Part shown: in pieces, positions 6,475 through 7,403 of the stretch | Layout: each line of letters starts with the position of its first letter | How positions within the stretch are numbered: position 1 is the first letter of the stretch | Source: Planctomycetota bacterium | GTDB lineage: Bacteria > Planctomycetota > Phycisphaerae > WQYP01 | Reading direction: 5' to 3' | DNA length: 7,403 bases | Assembly: GCA_021826605.1 (NCBI GenBank) | Contig: JAKAZF010000124.1 | Location: forward strand, 1-7,403 | Made by a program: the position numbers and the translations under genes | The notes under the pieces: generated by a model | What the model saw: the letters and a program-made list of their open reading frames with translations, nothing else | The model's database searches: none | Told to the model about the DNA's origin: nothing

Positions 6475-6894
6475 TCAAACTGCCGCGTTCACCATCCAGC
6501 ATACGCCAAAGCGGTCGGTAACCATGCCAAAGCTGGGTGAAAAAAAGGTCTTTCCCAGCGGCATAAATACAGATCCGCCATCAGACAGAGCAGTGAAGAA
6601 TTGCCTGGCCTGCGCAACATCACGAACGCTCAGCGACAGCATGATGCCATTGAATGTCGGGTTTCCGCGATTCCTGCCGTCCGACATGAAAATCACTGTT
6701 TCACCCACACTGAGGGAGGCATGGCATACTTTCTCCCCGCATTCGGGAGACGGTCCCCAAGCCTGTGAATTCGGATCAACGGGGACCTCCTTGGACCGCA
6801 TCAGCATGGTCAGTTCCGCCCCCAGTGCAGAGCGATAAAACGCTATCGCCTCGTCACAGCGGCCTTCAAAATTGAGATGTGGTTGGATAAACAC
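6475..6894 (-). CDS. VOC family protein, PhnB-like (glyoxalase superfamily)
   Basis: This 139-residue protein has the two-repeat beta-alpha-beta-beta-beta fold of the vicinal oxygen chelate superfamily and matches its PhnB-like branch closely. It shows IQPHLNFEGRCDEAIAFYRS with the ALGAEL strand, then VCHASLSVGETVIFMSD, then LSVRDVAQARQFFTAL, and ends MVTDRFGVCWMVN. PhnB-like proteins are often annotated as 3-demethylubiquinone methyltransferase-like, but a catalytic activity is not established for this branch, and I do not infer one. The start codon is GTG (6894), chosen because an AAAGGAG site (6900-6906, complementary strand) lies 5 bases upstream and because family members start at this point. 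It lies 46 bases after the DoxX-like gene and 30 bases before the AHSA1-type gene. Confidence 0.9.
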   Translation of the reverse strand: MFIQPHLNFEGRCDEAIAFYRSALGAELTMLMRSKEVPVDPNSQAWGPSPECGEKVCHASLSVGETVIFMSDGRNRGNPTFNGIMLSLSVRDVAQARQFFTALSDGGSVFMPLGKTFFSPSFGMVTDRFGVCWMVNAAV

Positions 6895-6899
6895 GATGT

Positions 6900-6906
6900 C
6901 TCCTTT
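6900..6906 (-). promoter_or_regulatory. Ribosome binding site fixing the GTG start of the VOC gene
   Basis: AAAGGAG on the minus strand lies 5 bases before the GTG at 6894. This decides the non-ATG start. Confidence 0.7.
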
Positions 6907-6940
6907 TACGAGTTACTGAAAAATGTTAACCACAAAATCC

Positions 6941-7357
6941 TTACGACGGCCCACGCGCCGTCAGCTTGCGTAACGGCACCAGCGTCCGCAGTCGGGAATC
7001 GCGCAAATAAAGCCCCAGCCAAACCAACACGCCAACGGCCACCGGCAGGTAAAACGGCTGGCCGGCGCGGACGTGGCTCGCCGTTGCGCCGCCCAGGTAG
7101 CCGGTCAACAAGATGGCCCCCAGCACGGCAGTCCGAGGGAACAGATAAGTAATCACGCATGCGACTTCCACACATGCGATGGGTCGTGCAAGGGATGCGG
7201 AATATCCGAGTTCGGAAAAGGTCTTAAGCATCGGCGTGGGATTCACGAGCATGAACATTCCCCCGACACCCATCAGAAACACTGGCAACGCACTGATAAC
7301 CCATCCCGCGCGAAAGGCAGTACGTGAGACACCGTTGATATTTTCAGGTGCTGGCAT
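6941..7357 (-). CDS. DoxX-like integral membrane protein
   Basis: This 138-residue protein has four hydrophobic segments at about 16-38, 58-72, 74-93 and 101-119 and a basic C-terminal tail (LRDSRLRTLVPLRK). The pattern resembles the DoxX-like family: a first helix with a glycine-rich end (FLMGVGGMFML), a short loop with ELGYS, a second helix with a glutamate (ARPIACVEVACVITYLFPRT), then GYLGGATASHVRAGQPFYLPV. The family is found in the cytoplasmic membrane and its function is mostly unknown; some members are linked to thiosulfate or redox metabolism. The ATG has an AAGGAG site (7366-7371, complementary strand) 8 bases upstream. It is the first visible gene of the four-gene minus-strand group. 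Only 46 bases upstream of it are in the window, so promoter and possible regulator genes cannot be seen. Confidence 0.85.
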   Translation of the reverse strand: MPAPENINGVSRTAFRAGWVISALPVFLMGVGGMFMLVNPTPMLKTFSELGYSASLARPIACVEVACVITYLFPRTAVLGAILLTGYLGGATASHVRAGQPFYLPVAVGVLVWLGLYLRDSRLRTLVPLRKLTARGPS

Positions 7358-7403
7358 AGTGTGTTCTCCTTAAAATAGAACGTCCACCCGGATTCAGGGC
7401 TAC

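Noticed and set aside
1..7403. Mobile element, CRISPR array or tRNA-linked island around the ATPase/DUF4276 pair
   Set aside because: No transposase or integrase, no direct repeats at the borders, no spacer-repeat periodicity and no tRNA cloverleaf were seen.

Overview
The window reads as chromosomal DNA of moderate GC content from a free-living, probably Gram-negative bacterium. Nearly every gene has a clear Shine-Dalgarno sequence. The combination of a secreted CBM35-GH26 mannanase with a DoxX / PhnB-type VOC / AHSA1 / DinB_2 gene group is often met in Planctomycetota and Acidobacteriota. That taxonomic reading is an inference from gene style; there is no rRNA or marker gene to confirm it.

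Left part, plus strand (1-1513): the C-terminal end of an ABC-transporter ATPase overlaps by 8 bases a 459-residue polytopic membrane protein, which is most likely the permease of the same exporter. A 169-base gap (1514-1682) follows. It holds weak promoter-like elements and a curious hydrophobic open stretch.

Centre, plus strand (1683-3563): a two-gene operon with zero-base spacing encodes a RecF/OLD-like AAA ATPase (AAA_21 type, Walker A, signature, Walker B and H-switch all intact) and a DUF4276 protein with acidic motifs resembling a Toprim metal site. Together they resemble a split OLD nuclease, the architecture of several ATPase-plus-Toprim defence systems. This is the most interesting element of the window.

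Right part, minus strand (7357 down to 3687): four small genes run in one direction with short gaps and strong ribosome binding sites. In transcription order they encode a DoxX-like membrane protein, a PhnB-type VOC protein, an AHSA1/SRPBCC protein and a DinB-family metal-binding protein. Downstream on the same strand, after 153 bases containing a perfect 7-bp inverted repeat, lies a secreted GH26 endo-mannanase with an N-terminal CBM35-like domain. The mannanase and the ATPase/DUF4276 operon are convergent across a 123-base gap without an obvious terminator.

No tRNA, rRNA, CRISPR array, transposase, integrase or attachment site was seen. All intergenic gaps are shorter than 170 bases.
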